Of a stretch of 64,000 bases of DNA, positions 26,787 through 37,076 are shown in pieces. Numbering within the stretch: the stretch's first letter is position 1; the number at the start of each line of letters is the position of its first letter. The DNA lies in assembly GCF_009184865.1 (NCBI RefSeq), contig NZ_CP045096.1:1178001-1242000 (forward strand), read 5' to 3'. Both the position numbers and the translations under genes were made by a program. The notes below the pieces were generated by a model, which was given only the letters and a program-made list of their open reading frames with translations, made no database searches and had not been told where the DNA came from. This DNA comes from Streptomyces phaeolivaceus (GTDB lineage Bacteria; Actinomycetota; Actinomycetes; Streptomycetales; Streptomycetaceae).

Positions 26787-26868
26787 TTTGGAGATCGTCG
26801 CCGCCGAGCGACCTCTCCCCCCACGGAAGCGACCCCACCGGCCGCTCCCCTCCCACCCAAGGAGAACC

Positions 26869-28007
<1,139 letters not shown>

Positions 28008-28046
28008 CCGCTCCCGAGTCCGAGCCCGGCCACCACCGGAACCGTC

Positions 28047-28080
28047 CGTGCGCCCCCGCTGTAGCGGACGGGGGCGCACG
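28047..28080. terminator. Hairpin terminator
   Basis: Twelve-bp perfect arms CGTGCGCCCCCG and CGGGGGCGCACG around a 10-nt loop, 40 bp after the membrane protein stop and before the convergent antitoxin gene. Confidence 0.8.
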
Positions 28081-28166
28081 GCCTCTTGCCATGTGGGCGG
28101 CGGGGCAGCGTCACGCGCCCTCGGCTTCACGCCACCGCCTTCACGCCACCGCCTTCGCGGCACCCG

Positions 28167-28445
28167 CTAGGAGGCCCCCGTCCCCCGATGCTCCGCCGCG
28201 ATGCCGAACCGCTGCTGTTCCCTCGTCGCCGGTGTGACCTCACGGACTCGGGAGACGGCGCTGATCACCGGCTCGTCCGCGGGTTCCTGGAGGGCTTCGA
28301 GCTGCTCCAGGTCGGCGGCGGAGACCAGGGCGACGAGGGGCTTTCCGTGCCGCGTCACCACGACTCGCTCACCGCCGTAGACCACGCGGTTGATCAGATC
28401 GGCGAGCTCAGCCCTGGCTTGCGTCACCGGAATCTCGTAGGCCAT
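28167..28445 (-). CDS. Phd/YefM-family antitoxin without a visible toxin
   Basis: A 92-residue protein beginning MAYEIPVTQARAELADLINRVVYGGERVVVTRHGKPLVALVS, the full Phd/YefM N-terminal DNA-binding fold. The C-terminal half, which normally binds the toxin, is variable. Downstream (28008-28166) there is no RelE/YoeB, Doc or PIN gene, only a terminator and a short tandem CTTCACGCCACCGC repeat. It is divergent from the clpP gene. TGTACA motifs, known as YefM operator cores, lie between them at 28548-28562. It may act as a free-standing repressor. Confidence 0.85.
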   Translation of the reverse strand: MAYEIPVTQARAELADLINRVVYGGERVVVTRHGKPLVALVSAADLEQLEALQEPADEPVISAVSRVREVTPATREQQRFGIAAEHRGTGAS

Positions 28446-28546
28446 GGAGTCCAGCTTAGACCGGGCACCGCGCGCCGCCCCGAGCGGAAGATCCCGTTCG
28501 CGGGGCGCCGTCTCTCGCCGGGCCCCTCCCCAGCCCCTCGTACGTC

Positions 28547-28563
28547 CTGTACATTCTGTACAG
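28547..28563. promoter_or_regulatory. Perfect dyad with two TGTACA cores upstream of clpP
   Basis: CTGTACATTCTGTACAG is a perfect 6-5-6 inverted repeat. It contains TGTACA twice (28548-28553 and 28557-28562). It ends 25 bp before the clpP ATG and lies 102 bp upstream of the antitoxin start. TGTACA is the published core recognised by E. coli YefM, and a Phd/YefM protein is encoded next door. Confidence 0.7.
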
Positions 28564-28588
28564 AAGCCGTTCCAGAGGAGGCGTCCCC

Positions 28589-29230
28589 ATGCCCGCGAAC
28601 CGACCGTCGGCCCGACATGTGCTGCCCGAGTTCACCGAGCGCACCGGTGCGGGTCACCGGACGATGGACCCGTACTCGAAGCTGCTGGAGGAACGGATCG
28701 TGTTCCTCGGGACACCGATCGACGACACGTCGGCGAACGACGTGATGGCGCAGTTCATGCATCTCGAGTACCAGGCGCCGGACCGCGACATCTCGCTGTA
28801 CATCAATTCGCCGGGCGGCTCGTTCAGCGCGATGACGGCGCTCTACGACACGATCCGGTTCGTCACCTGCGATGTGGAGACCGTCTGTCTGGGGCAGGCG
28901 GGTTCGGCCGCCGCGGTGCTGCTGGCGGCGGGCACGCCCGGCAAGCGGTTCATGCTGCCGGGGGCGCGGGTGCTGATCCACCAGCCGGGGACGACCGACC
29001 GGATCGAGGGGCAGACGAGTGATCTGGTCATCCAGGCGGCGGAGTTGACGCGCAACCGCCGGATGCTGGAGGAGATGCTCGTCCGGCACACGGGGCGCGG
29101 CCCGGAGCGGATCGCCGCCGACATCGAGCGGGACCTGTTCCTCGACGCCGAGGCGGCGGTGGCGTACGGGTTGGCCGACCGGGTGATCCGGAGCCGCAAG
29201 GGCTCGCCCACGCTCCCCGGCGCGAGGTGA
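28589..29230 (+). CDS. ATP-dependent Clp protease proteolytic subunit (additional ClpP paralogue)
   Basis: A 213-residue ClpP-fold peptidase. The catalytic triad can be read as Ser106 (GQAGSAAA), His131 (LIHQP) and Asp182 ([18 protein letters not shown]). The N terminus, [27 protein letters not shown], is longer than in the housekeeping subunit. The nucleophile motif GQAGS differs from the usual GxAAS. It is solitary, without a second clpP or a clpX/C beside it, so it is one of the extra Streptomyces ClpPs. An AGAGGAGG site precedes the ATG. A TGTACA dyad just upstream suggests control by the neighbouring antitoxin. Confidence 0.9.
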   Translation: MPANRPSARHVLPEFTERTGAGHRTMDPYSKLLEERIVFLGTPIDDTSANDVMAQFMHLEYQAPDRDISLYINSPGGSFSAMTALYDTIRFVTCDVETVCLGQAGSAAAVLLAAGTPGKRFMLPGARVLIHQPGTTDRIEGQTSDLVIQAAELTRNRRMLEEMLVRHTGRGPERIAADIERDLFLDAEAAVAYGLADRVIRSRKGSPTLPGAR

Positions 29231-29237
29231 GGCGCGG

Positions 29238-29555
29238 ATGCTGCCACCCGAACTGCCGCCGCTGCCCGCGCTCACCCGCGCCGAGGCGGAGCTGATCGAC
29301 CGTTACCTGGACGTGGTCGATCTGCTCGGCCGGATCAATCCGGCCCGTCCGGGCGACACCTACCGCGGGTTGCGTGCGGCGCAGGCGCTCGTCGCGAAGG
29401 CGATCGCCCTGCGCGAGGCGCTCGAACTGATGCACAGGCGCGGGGAGAACGAGGTGCACGCCCCGACGCTCGCGCGGGCCCTGCGGGTCCTCGACGGCGA
29501 ACGGCGGGCCGGCCGGGTGGCCCTGCCCCCGGAACCGGAGGACTCACCGACCTGA
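29238..29555 (+). CDS. Small conserved hypothetical protein downstream of clpP
   Basis: A 105-residue, mostly helical protein that starts 8 bp after the clpP stop with a GAGG site. It is Leu/Arg/Glu-rich, lacks membrane segments and has a Pro-rich N terminus (MLPPELPPLPALT). Tight spacing implies an operon with clpP. It could be an adaptor or an unrelated passenger. I do not recognise the family. Confidence 0.65.
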   Translation: MLPPELPPLPALTRAEAELIDRYLDVVDLLGRINPARPGDTYRGLRAAQALVAKAIALREALELMHRRGENEVHAPTLARALRVLDGERRAGRVALPPEPEDSPT

Positions 29556-29885
29556 ACCGATCCAGGCCCGCGCGCCGTACTACTGACGGGGCGTCCGGTC
29601 CGGGTTTCACGCCCTTCGGACGGCCTACCGCGATCGACCCATCGGCCCATACGTCGCAAGGACCTGTCAAGTTGCGCAACACGCCTGGTACATGGCCGGA
29701 GCACGCCATTCCGGTGCTGGTGCGGACCTCCTCGGCCACTTGGACACACCCGCCGAAATCCCCCTGTCCACCCGAACGGGGGAGTGGTGAGTAAGACCAC
29801 AAATCCATGGTTCCGTTGGGATTTTCGGACGTCCGTGCGCCAAGATCCCTTCCTGACGACAAGCCCCCGCCGCAGCGGCGGGGCG
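29556..29885 (+). other. Long intergenic region upstream of the riboswitch
   Basis: About 330 bp without a supported gene. It should contain the promoter for the riboswitch transcript, but no clear -10/-35 is visible. The last part carries a strong hairpin, GCCCCCGCCGC-AGC-GGCGGGGC (29863-29884), directly before the aptamer. It may be part of the 5' end of the leader RNA or a terminator for the clpP operon. Confidence 0.4.
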
Positions 29886-30094
29886 ATCCGGGTGGACGCC
29901 GAGTCCTGCCGCTACCCGGATGACCGGTCGACAGGAGTGCATCGGCAGGAGTGGAGGACCCAAGCACGACGGGTCGCCGGAACGGTCAACCCATGACCGG
30001 GCCGAGCAGCCCTTGGGGTGAAGCCGCGTCAGCGGCCGGGCAACTTCGCCAGCCCGAATCCGACAGGTCATCCTTCACAGGCGGCTGACGAAGG
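29886..30094 (+). ncRNA. c-di-AMP riboswitch (ydaO/yuaA type)
   Basis: The leader carries the ydaO landmarks in order: GGACGCCGAGTC near 29894, GGGGTGAAGCCG near 30015, GCGGCCGGGCAAC, then the diagnostic 3' block AGCCCGAATCCGACAGG followed by TCACAGGCGG. The NlpC/P60 gene begins 8-10 bp later. In actinobacteria this riboswitch class controls cell-wall hydrolases such as rpfA and NlpC/P60 proteins. Binding of c-di-AMP lowers expression. Limits are approximate. Confidence 0.85.
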
Positions 30095-30101
30095 GTTGCG
30101 C

Positions 30102-30575
30102 ATGACTGCGCTGAATCGTGTCCCGTCGCTGTTGACCCGGGCCGGCACGGCCTCGGCTCTCACCATCGCCGCAGTGAGCGGCAGCATCGTGGTCCCGGGC
30201 GCCGCATCCGGCGCCGAGGCCGCCACAGTGGCGTCGAAGGCACTCAAGGTCGCGGCTTCCAAGAAGGGCTCCCCTTACAAGTACGGCGCCACGGGTCCGG
30301 GCAGGTTCGACTGCTCAGGGCTGACGCTCTACTCGTTCAAGAAGGCGGGCAAGAAGCTGCCCCGTACTGCTCAGCAGCAGTACAACAAGACGAAGCACAT
30401 CTCCGCGAGCAACCGCAAGCTCGGAGACCTCGTCTTCCTCCACTCCGGTTCGAGCGTCTATCACGTCGGTATCTACGCGGGGAAGGGAAAGATCTGGCAC
30501 TCGCCGAAGACGGGTGACGTCGTCCGGCTGCAGAAGCTCTGGACGAAGAACGTCTGGTACGGCCGGGTCCGCTGA
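30102..30575 (+). CDS. Secreted NlpC/P60 peptidoglycan hydrolase
   Basis: A 157-residue precursor with an N-terminal signal peptide ending near ASGAEA-AT. It has a single NlpC/P60 domain: the catalytic Cys in GRFDCSGLTLYSF, the catalytic His in YHVGIYAG, and a third polar residue in WHSPKTG. Such enzymes cut the D-Glu-meso-DAP type bond in stem peptides. It has no wall-binding domain, so it is a minimal secreted endopeptidase. It lies directly behind a c-di-AMP riboswitch, which links its level to osmotic and developmental c-di-AMP signalling. Confidence 0.92.
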   Translation: MTALNRVPSLLTRAGTASALTIAAVSGSIVVPGAASGAEAATVASKALKVAASKKGSPYKYGATGPGRFDCSGLTLYSFKKAGKKLPRTAQQQYNKTKHISASNRKLGDLVFLHSGSSVYHVGIYAGKGKIWHSPKTGDVVRLQKLWTKNVWYGRVR

Positions 30576-30580
30576 CCCAC

Positions 30581-30616
30581 CGTCGGGGGCGGCGGAGCGC
30601 TCCGCCGCCCCCGACG
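30581..30616. terminator. Perfect palindromic terminator
   Basis: A perfect 36-bp palindrome with 18-bp arms and no spacer, centred at 30598/30599. The arm core is GTCGGGGGCGGCGGAGC. It lies between the NlpC/P60 gene and the convergent ATPase gene. Confidence 0.85.
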
Positions 30617-30642
30617 CCTCTGGTGCGCGCCGATCGCGGTCC

Positions 30643-31101
30643 TCATGTCTCCTGCGGACCGCCCGCCGTGACCGGTTGCACGGGGACCGTCCACGGAAGT
30701 TCGATCGCCACCGTCTTGCCGCCCTCCCGAGTGGGTCTGACGCTCAGCCTGCCGCCGCATTCGGCGGTCAGCCAGCGGATGATGACCATGCCCCGGCCGT
30801 TGTCCTGTTGGACGGCGGCCGGCAGTCGTTTCGGGAAGCGTGGATGGCTGTCGGTGACGCCGATGCGCAGGTGCTCGTCCCGGTCGAGGGCGAGGTCCAC
30901 GGTGAAGGTGGGCGACTGGCCCAGGGTGTGCTGGACGGCGTTGGTGGCGAGTTCGGACACGATCAGGCGCACGGTCTCCGCGATGTCGGTGTCGCCCGGC
31001 AGGCCCCATTCGGCGAGCACGCCGGCGACGTAGTTCCGGGCGGCGGACACCGAGGCGGGATCGCTCGGCAGAGTGACGGATGCTTCCAGGTGATCTGCCA
31101 T
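30643..31101 (-). CDS. Anti-sigma-type ATP-binding protein (HATPase_c, RsbW-like)
   Basis: A 152-residue stand-alone GHKL ATPase domain. The N box is ETVRLIVSELATNAVQHT, followed by IGVTDSHPRFP (G1) and DNGRGMVIIRWL (G2). Such proteins act as anti-sigma or kinase partners. In Streptomyces they often sit beside an XRE/DUF5753 regulator and a DUF397 protein, as here, in divergent orientation. The ATG at 31101 gives the usual family length. Its target is unknown. Confidence 0.85.
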   Translation of the reverse strand: MADHLEASVTLPSDPASVSAARNYVAGVLAEWGLPGDTDIAETVRLIVSELATNAVQHTLGQSPTFTVDLALDRDEHLRIGVTDSHPRFPKRLPAAVQQDNGRGMVIIRWLTAECGGRLSVRPTREGGKTVAIELPWTVPVQPVTAGGPQET

Positions 31102-31347
31102 GGCGAGGCGTCCCTTTCCCACGGGACCGGTGTCCGACAGGGAGCGGATGGTTCGACTACGGTCCCGGACTGGTGCTTCGCGCCAGACTGCCACTACCTG
31201 GGCTGTCTCGGGTGCGATCCACCAAGATATGCATATATCTGTCGCTCGAAGCGGTGAACTATCCGACGGCCGACCGTATTCGGGTGGGGTCTTCGTCCAT
31301 CCTCTGTCGTCACCCCGACTTCGCGCGCCGGGCGGAAGGAGAATCCC

Positions 31348-32208
31348 ATGCAGTACGGTCCGGCGGTACGCCGCCGCAAGCTCGGTGCCGAGTTGCGTGT
31401 GCTGCGCACCCGTTCCGCGCTCACCAGTATCGAGGCGGCCGACCGCGTGGGCTGGCACCAGTCCAAGGTGAGCCGGATCGAGACGGGCGCCAGCGGGGTG
31501 AAGCCCGCGGACGTACGCAAGCTGCTGGACGCGTACGGGGTGGACGACACCGAATTACGGGAGCTGCTCCTGGCGTTGGCGGGCTCCGAGGACGGCGGCG
31601 GGCGGCACAACTGGTGGCACGCGTACCGGGGCGTACTGCCGCCGACGTACCGGGACTTCATCAGTCTGGAGTCGCAGGCCGGGGGGATGCGGACGCTGGA
31701 GACCTCGGTGGTGCCGGGGCTGCTGCAGATCCCCGAGTACGCGCGGGCGGTGACCCGGGCCGCGGTGGAGGGGCTGGAAGACGACAAAATCGACGCGCTC
31801 GTGGAGGTGCGGCTCGCGCGGCAGGAGGTTCTGCGCGGGAGCCCGCCGATGAGGCTGAGCGCGGTGCTCGACGAGGGCGTTCTCCGACGTGAGGTGGGTG
31901 GCCCGGAGATCATGACGCGGCAGCTGGTCCATCTGGTCGAGGCGGCGCGGCTTCCCCAAGTGCGACTGCAGGTGCTCCCGTTCACTGCCGGGGCGCATAT
32001 CGGCGTCACCGGCCCTTTCGTAATTTTCTCGTTTCGGAGCACATCTGATCTGGACGTGGTTGTTCTCGACCACTTGACGAGTAGCCTCTACCTCGAACGG
32101 AAAGAAGACCTCAAGGCGTATGTCGAGGCCTTCAACGCCCTTCAGATCCACGCCCTTTCGCCCGAGGACTCGTTGGATTACATCGCCGGACTAGCCACCG
32201 GCGCGTAA
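31348..32208 (+). CDS. XRE-family regulator with DUF5753 domain
   Basis: A 286-residue regulator. The N-terminal helix-turn-helix (about residues 10-65) contains TSIEAADRVGWHQSKVSRIE. The DUF5753 C-terminal domain spans roughly 95-275. It is recognised by a FISLESQAGGMRTLETSVVPGLLQ-like start (about residues 104-127) and a VLDEGVLRR strand. The family includes WhiJ-type developmental regulators of S. coelicolor. It is followed 9 bp later by a DUF397 gene, its usual small partner. An anti-sigma-type ATPase lies divergently upstream. Confidence 0.9.
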   Translation: MQYGPAVRRRKLGAELRVLRTRSALTSIEAADRVGWHQSKVSRIETGASGVKPADVRKLLDAYGVDDTELRELLLALAGSEDGGGRHNWWHAYRGVLPPTYRDFISLESQAGGMRTLETSVVPGLLQIPEYARAVTRAAVEGLEDDKIDALVEVRLARQEVLRGSPPMRLSAVLDEGVLRREVGGPEIMTRQLVHLVEAARLPQVRLQVLPFTAGAHIGVTGPFVIFSFRSTSDLDVVVLDHLTSSLYLERKEDLKAYVEAFNALQIHALSPEDSLDYIAGLATGA

Positions 32209-32217
32209 GGAGGCACC

Positions 32218-32442
32218 ATGTCCGCACTGCCTCGGAACGTAACCACCAGTACCGAACTGCGCGGAGTGCGATGGCTGCGCAGCAGTCGCAGCACCGGAAT
32301 GAACAACTGCGTGGAGACGGCCCGTCCCGGGCCCGGCCGCTGGGCCGGTCTGGTGGCCGTACGCGACTCCAAGAACACGGCGGGGCCCGCCCTGCTGTTC
32401 GACCCCGACGCCTGGGAGGGATTCATCACCACGCTGCGGTGA
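32218..32442 (+). CDS. DUF397 domain protein
   Basis: A 74-residue protein. The DUF397 pattern is WLRSSRSTGMNNCVE, then VAVRDSKN and FDPDAWEGFI. It has a perfect GGAGG site 9 bp after the regulator stop and certainly shares its mRNA. DUF397 proteins antagonise the partner XRE regulator in the whiJ-like systems (known for the family). Cys is in the canonical NNCVE position. Confidence 0.9.
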   Translation: MSALPRNVTTSTELRGVRWLRSSRSTGMNNCVETARPGPGRWAGLVAVRDSKNTAGPALLFDPDAWEGFITTLR

Positions 32443-32499
32443 CCACCACCGACAGCGTGTGCGCTTCCGCTCGTGGCGACGCTCGGCCGGGACGCCGAC

Positions 32500-33630
32500 T
32501 CACGGTCGCGTATCGCCGATGATCCCCACGGCTCGATCGATCTGCCCCTGTGTGAGATCCGCGCGGGCGGTCAACCGCAGCCGTGAGACGCCGTCGGGCA
32601 CGGACGGTGGGCGGAAACAGCCGACGGCGAGACCCGCCGCCCGGCAGTTGGCCGCCCATCGGACCGCCTGATCCGGCGACGGCGCGCGTACGGACACCAC
32701 GGCGGCGTCGGGCCGCACCGCTTCATGGCCCGACGCCGTCAGCCGTGTGTGCAGCTCCCGCGCCACCGCACGGGCCCGCGCGGCCCGTTGCGGCTCCCGG
32801 CGCAGCAGCCGCAGCGCGGCGAGCGCCGCGCCGGTCGCGGCCGGGGCGAGGCCGGTGTCGAAGATGAACGTCCGGGCCGCGTTGACCAGATGGTCGATGA
32901 CGTGGGCCGGGCCGAGGACGGCACCGCCCTGGCTGCCCAGCGACTTCGACAGCGTGACCGTCACGACCACGTCGGGGTCGCCCGCGAGCCCCGCCGCGTA
33001 CGGCGCGCCCCGGCCCCCGTCGCCCAGGACGCCGAGTCCGTGGGCGTCGTCCACGATCAGCCCGGCGCCGTACTCCCGGCAGACGGCGGCGAGGGCGGCC
33101 AGCGGGGCGGCGTCCCCGTCCACGGAGAAGACGGTGTCGGAGACGGCGACGGCGGGCACCCCGCCGCCCGTGCCCAGTGCCTTGCGGACCGACTCCGGGT
33201 CGGCGTGGGCGACGACCTGGGTGGTGCCCCGGGCCAGCCGGCAGCCGTCGATGAGCGAGGCGTGGTTGCCCGCGTCCGAGACGATCAGGGAGCCGTGCGG
33301 GGCGAGCGCGGTGACGGCGGCGAGGTTGGCGGCGTAGCCGGAGGAGAAGACGAGGGCGGCCTCGAAGCCGCAGAAGTCGGCGAGTTCCCGCTCCAGCTCG
33401 CCGTGCAGCTCGGTGGTGCCGGTGACGAGCCGGGAGCCGGTGGCACCGCCGCCCCACCGCCGCGCGGCCTCCGCGGCGCCCTCGGTGATCTCGGGGTGCC
33501 GGGCGAGACCGAGGTAGTCGTTGCTCGCGAGGTCCAGGAGCGGCGAGTCGGCGGGGCGGGGCCGCAGGGTCCGTACGAGCCCGGCGCGGCGGCGCGCCGA
33601 CGCCTGCTCGTCGATCCAGCCGAACGCCAT
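32500..33630 (-). CDS. bioF: 8-amino-7-oxononanoate synthase
   Basis: A 376-residue PLP enzyme of the alpha-oxoamine synthase family. It condenses pimeloyl-ACP/CoA with alanine in biotin synthesis. Motifs are [36 protein letters not shown] with the PLP-contacting Asp, and [13 protein letters not shown] with the Schiff-base Lys. The ATG at 33630 (MAFGWIDEQ) is preferred over upstream in-frame codons because family similarity begins there. It is divergent from bioB across 213 bp that must contain both promoters. I could not identify a BioQ- or BirA-type operator. Confidence 0.92.
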   Translation of the reverse strand: MAFGWIDEQASARRRAGLVRTLRPRPADSPLLDLASNDYLGLARHPEITEGAAEAARRWGGGATGSRLVTGTTELHGELERELADFCGFEAALVFSSGYAANLAAVTALAPHGSLIVSDAGNHASLIDGCRLARGTTQVVAHADPESVRKALGTGGGVPAVAVSDTVFSVDGDAAPLAALAAVCREYGAGLIVDDAHGLGVLGDGGRGAPYAAGLAGDPDVVVTVTLSKSLGSQGGAVLGPAHVIDHLVNAARTFIFDTGLAPAATGAALAALRLLRREPQRAARARAVARELHTRLTASGHEAVRPDAAVVSVRAPSPDQAVRWAANCRAAGLAVGCFRPPSVPDGVSRLRLTARADLTQGQIDRAVGIIGDTRP

Positions 33631-33843
33631 GGGTCCTCCGGGGTGTGGGCGGGCGGTGTGCCGCGGGCAGGCCGCGGGGCCGGCGCCGTGGTGCACGGTG
33701 CCGCCGGTGCTTTTGTAGGCAGTGCACAGACACTAACGGCCCCGCCGACCGCTCACGATGTGGTGATACCCACACGCCGATCCCACTCTGTTGTCCGAAC
33801 TCTCCTTGGCCGGAAGCGGTCCCGTAGGACAGGATCGGCTCTC

Positions 33844-35055
33844 ATGGACCTGCTGAACACGCTGGTGGACAAGGGGCTCCGGCGCGAGCCGCCGAGCCGT
33901 GCCGAGGCGCTCGCCGTTCTCGGTACCTCCGACGACGAGCTGTTGGACGTGGTGGCCGCGGCCGGGAAGGTGCGCCGCCACTGGTACGGGCGCCGGGTGA
34001 AACTGAACTATCTGGTCAACCTCAAGTCCGGTCTCTGCCCCGAGGACTGCTCCTACTGCTCCCAGCGGCTCGGCTCCACCGCCGGCATCCTCAAGTACAG
34101 CTGGCTCAAGCCCGACGAGGCCTCCAAGGCCGCCGCGGCCGGGCTCGCCGGGGGCGCCAAGCGGGTCTGTCTGGTGGCGTCCGGACGCGGTCCGACCGAC
34201 CGGGACGTGGCCCGGGTCTCCGACACCATCAAGGCGATCAAGGATCAGAACGAGGGCGTCGAGGTGTGCGCCTGTCTCGGTCTGCTCTCCGACGGTCAGG
34301 CGGAACGACTGCGTGAGGCGGGCGCGGACGCGTACAACCACAACCTGAACACGTCCGAGGCGACCTACGGCGAGATCACGACCACCCACACCTACGCCGA
34401 CCGGGTGGACACCGTGCGGAAGGCGCACGCCGCCGGACTGTCGGCGTGCTCCGGGCTGATCGCGGGCATGGGCGAGAGCGACGAGGACCTGGTCGACGTG
34501 GTCTTCTCGCTGCGCGAACTGGACCCGGACTCGGTGCCGGTGAACTTCCTGATCCCCTTCGAGGGCACCCCGCTCGCCAAGGAGTGGAACCTCACCCCGC
34601 AGCGCTGTCTGCGGATCCTGGCGATGGTGCGGTTCGTCTGCCCGGACAGCGAGGTGCGGATCGCGGGCGGTCGCGAGGTCCATCTCCGGACGATGCAGCC
34701 GCTCGCCCTGCACCTGGCCAACTCGATCTTCCTCGGCGACTACCTCACCAGCGAGGGCCAGGCCGGCAAGGCCGACCTGGAGATGATCGCGGACGCCGGG
34801 TTCGAGGTGGAGGGCACCGACCAGGTGACACTGCCGGAGCACCGGGCGCACGTCGCGGCCGTTTCCGCCGGGGGCGGCTGCGGGTCGCACGCGGACGAGG
34901 GCGCGGGCGCCGGTTGCGGGTCGCACGCGGGGGGCGGGGTGTGCGGTTCCGCCGCCGAGGCGCCGGCCGTCAGGACCCCGGCGGGCGAGGCGCGTACGGA
35001 CCTGGTCGCCGTACGCCGTCGGGGCACCGGAACCGATCTCGCGCCCAATGCCTGA
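33844..35055 (+). CDS. bioB: Biotin synthase (radical SAM) with Cys/His-rich C-terminal tail
   Basis: A 403-residue enzyme inserting sulphur into dethiobiotin. The radical-SAM cluster ligands are Cys65, Cys69 and Cys72 (CPEDCSYC). YNHNLNTSE and the region up to GDYLTSEGQ complete the TIM barrel and the site of the second cluster. Residues beyond about 320 form an extra tail. It has two CGSHA repeats (Cys346, Cys358) plus VCGS (Cys367), encoded by a local DNA duplication. The tail is absent from E. coli BioB (346 aa). The stop overlaps the bioA start by 8 bp, giving a bioB-bioA-bioD operon. Confidence 0.94.
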   Translation: MDLLNTLVDKGLRREPPSRAEALAVLGTSDDELLDVVAAAGKVRRHWYGRRVKLNYLVNLKSGLCPEDCSYCSQRLGSTAGILKYSWLKPDEASKAAAAGLAGGAKRVCLVASGRGPTDRDVARVSDTIKAIKDQNEGVEVCACLGLLSDGQAERLREAGADAYNHNLNTSEATYGEITTTHTYADRVDTVRKAHAAGLSACSGLIAGMGESDEDLVDVVFSLRELDPDSVPVNFLIPFEGTPLAKEWNLTPQRCLRILAMVRFVCPDSEVRIAGGREVHLRTMQPLALHLANSIFLGDYLTSEGQAGKADLEMIADAGFEVEGTDQVTLPEHRAHVAAVSAGGGCGSHADEGAGAGCGSHAGGGVCGSAAEAPAVRTPAGEARTDLVAVRRRGTGTDLAPNA

Positions 35056-36337
35056 GCTGCCCGACCGGAGCGTGGCCGAGCTGGTCGAGCTGGACCGGCG
35101 GCATGTGTGGCATCCGTACGGGCCCATGCCGGGCCGGCGGGAACCGCTCGTCGTGGAGTCGGCGAGCGGGGTCCGGCTGAAGCTCGCGGACGGCTCGGGC
35201 GAGCTGGTCGACGGCATGTCCTCGTGGTGGTCGGCGATCCACGGCTACAACCACCCCGTCCTGAACGAGGCGGCGCGCGAGCAGCTCGGCCGGATGAGCC
35301 ATGTCATGTTCGGCGGGCTCACCCATGAGCCCGCCGTACGGCTCGCGAAGCACCTTGTCGACATGTCGCCCGAGGGTCTGGAGCATGTCTTCCTCGCCGA
35401 CTCCGGGTCGGTCTCGGTCGAGGTCGCGGTCAAGATGTGCCTCCAGTACTGGCGTTCGCTCGGCCGCCCCGGCAAGCGGCGCCTGCTGACCTGGCGCGGC
35501 GGCTATCACGGGGACACCTGGCAGCCGATGTCGGTGTGCGACCCGGAGGGCGGGATGCACGAGCTGTGGCAGGGCGTCCTGCCCCGGCAGGTGTTCACGG
35601 ACCCGCCGCCGGCCGCGTACGAGGAGTCGTACGCGGAGTCGCTGCGCGCGGCGATCGAACAGCACGCCGACGAACTGGCCGCCGTGATCGTGGAGCCGGT
35701 GGTGCAGGGCGCGGGCGGGATGCGGTTCCACTCCCCCACGTATCTGCGGGTGCTCCGCGAGGCGTGCGACGCGCACGACGTGCTGCTGGTGTTCGACGAG
35801 ATCGCGACCGGGTTCGGGCGCACGGGCGCGCTGTTCGCGGCGGACCACGCGGCGGTGACACCGGATGTGATGTGCGTCGGCAAGGCGCTGACCGGCGGTT
35901 ATCTGACCATGGCGGCGGCCCTGTGCACCGCCCGGGTGGCCGACGGGATCTCCCGGGGCGAGGTGCCGGTGCTCGCCCACGGCCCCACCTTCATGGGCAA
36001 CCCGCTGGCGGCGGCCGTCGCCTGCGCCTCGATCGAACTGCTCCTCGGCCAGGACTGGCTGTCGGAGGTCAGACGCGTCGAGACGGGGCTGCGGGAAGGG
36101 CTCGCGCCGGCCCGCGAGGTGCCGGGCGTGAAGGACGTACGGGTCCTCGGCGCGATCGGCGTGGTGCAGCTGGACCGCCCGGTGGACATGGCCGCCGCGA
36201 CGGCGGCTTCGGTGCGCGAGGGCGTGTGGCTGCGCCCGTTCCGGGATCTCGTCTACACGATGCCGCCGTACGTCACGGGCGACGAGGACGTGGCACGGAT
36301 CGCGCGCGCGGTGTGCGCGGCCGTGCGGGAGGGATGA
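35048..36337 (+). CDS. bioA: Adenosylmethionine-8-amino-7-oxononanoate aminotransferase
   Basis: A 429-residue class III PLP aminotransferase that makes 7,8-diaminononanoate using SAM as amino donor. BioA markers are HVWHPYGPM near residue 19, [16 protein letters not shown], the [12 protein letters not shown] motif and [14 protein letters not shown] with the PLP Lys. It is translationally coupled to bioB by an 8-bp overlap and lies 1 bp from bioD. Confidence 0.95.
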   Translation: MPELPDRSVAELVELDRRHVWHPYGPMPGRREPLVVESASGVRLKLADGSGELVDGMSSWWSAIHGYNHPVLNEAAREQLGRMSHVMFGGLTHEPAVRLAKHLVDMSPEGLEHVFLADSGSVSVEVAVKMCLQYWRSLGRPGKRRLLTWRGGYHGDTWQPMSVCDPEGGMHELWQGVLPRQVFTDPPPAAYEESYAESLRAAIEQHADELAAVIVEPVVQGAGGMRFHSPTYLRVLREACDAHDVLLVFDEIATGFGRTGALFAADHAAVTPDVMCVGKALTGGYLTMAAALCTARVADGISRGEVPVLAHGPTFMGNPLAAAVACASIELLLGQDWLSEVRRVETGLREGLAPAREVPGVKDVRVLGAIGVVQLDRPVDMAAATAASVREGVWLRPFRDLVYTMPPYVTGDEDVARIARAVCAAVREG

Positions 36338-36338
36338 C

Positions 36339-37058
36339 ATGAAGGTCCTGGTGATCACGGGGACGGGCACGGAGGTCGGCAAGACCGTCACCACGGCAGC
36401 CGTCGCGGCCGTCGCCGTGGCGGCGGGCCGGTCCGTGGCCGTGCTCAAGCCCGCGCAGACGGGGGTACGGCCGGAGGAGCGCGGCGACGCGGACGAGGTG
36501 GCCCGGCTCGCAGGGGCCGTGACGGCGCGCGAACTCGCGCGCTATCCCGAACCCCTGGCCCCGGGGACCGCCGCCCGGCGGTCCGGGCTCGCGCCCGTGC
36601 ACCCCGAGGAGGTCGCCGAGGCGGCGGCCAAACTGGCGGTCGAACACGACCTGGTGCTGGTCGAAGGGGCGGGTGGCCTCCTCGTACGGTTCGACGAGGC
36701 GGGCGGCACCCTGGCGGACACGGCCCGGCTGCTGGCGGCACCGGTCCTGCTGGTCGCCCCGGCCGGCCTCGGCACCCTCAACGCGACCGAGCTGACGTCC
36801 CGCGAACTCGCCGCGCGGGAGCTGGAGTTGGCGGGGGTGGTCATCGGCAGCTGGCCCGATGCCCCGGACCTGGCCGCGCGCTGCAACCTGGCGGACCTGC
36901 CGGTGGTGGCGAACGCTCCGCTGCTGGGGGCGGTACCGGCGGGCGCGGGGGCGATGGCGCCTCGCGACTTCCGGGCGAGGGCGGGTGGTTGGCTGGCGCC
37001 GGCGCTGGGTGGGGTGTGGGACGCGGTTTCCTTCACCACGGCGGGAATCGCGCCATAG
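36339..37058 (+). CDS. bioD: Dethiobiotin synthetase
   Basis: A 239-residue ATP-dependent carboxylase closing the ureido ring of dethiobiotin. The P-loop is GTGTEVGKTVTTAA at residues 8-21, followed by KPAQTG (substrate and Mg site) and LVEGAGGLLV. The catalytic Lys in KPAQTG is present. The ATG begins 1 bp after the bioA stop. It is the last gene of the bioBAD operon, and an intergenic repeat follows. Confidence 0.93.
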   Translation: MKVLVITGTGTEVGKTVTTAAVAAVAVAAGRSVAVLKPAQTGVRPEERGDADEVARLAGAVTARELARYPEPLAPGTAARRSGLAPVHPEEVAEAAAKLAVEHDLVLVEGAGGLLVRFDEAGGTLADTARLLAAPVLLVAPAGLGTLNATELTSRELAARELELAGVVIGSWPDAPDLAARCNLADLPVVANAPLLGAVPAGAGAMAPRDFRARAGGWLAPALGGVWDAVSFTTAGIAP

Positions 37059-37076
37059 GGGTGCCGTGCTGCGCCG

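Noticed and set aside
28110..28180. A short CTTCACGCCACCGC direct repeat near the antitoxin stop, considered as a CRISPR-like or toxin remnant.
   Set aside because: Only two to three imperfect 14-bp units without spacers, and no coding potential for a toxin.
33631..33843. Searched for a BioQ/BirA-type operator between bioF and bioB.
   Set aside because: Only weak GTGCAC repeats were seen. Nothing resembled the published palindromes, so no site is claimed.
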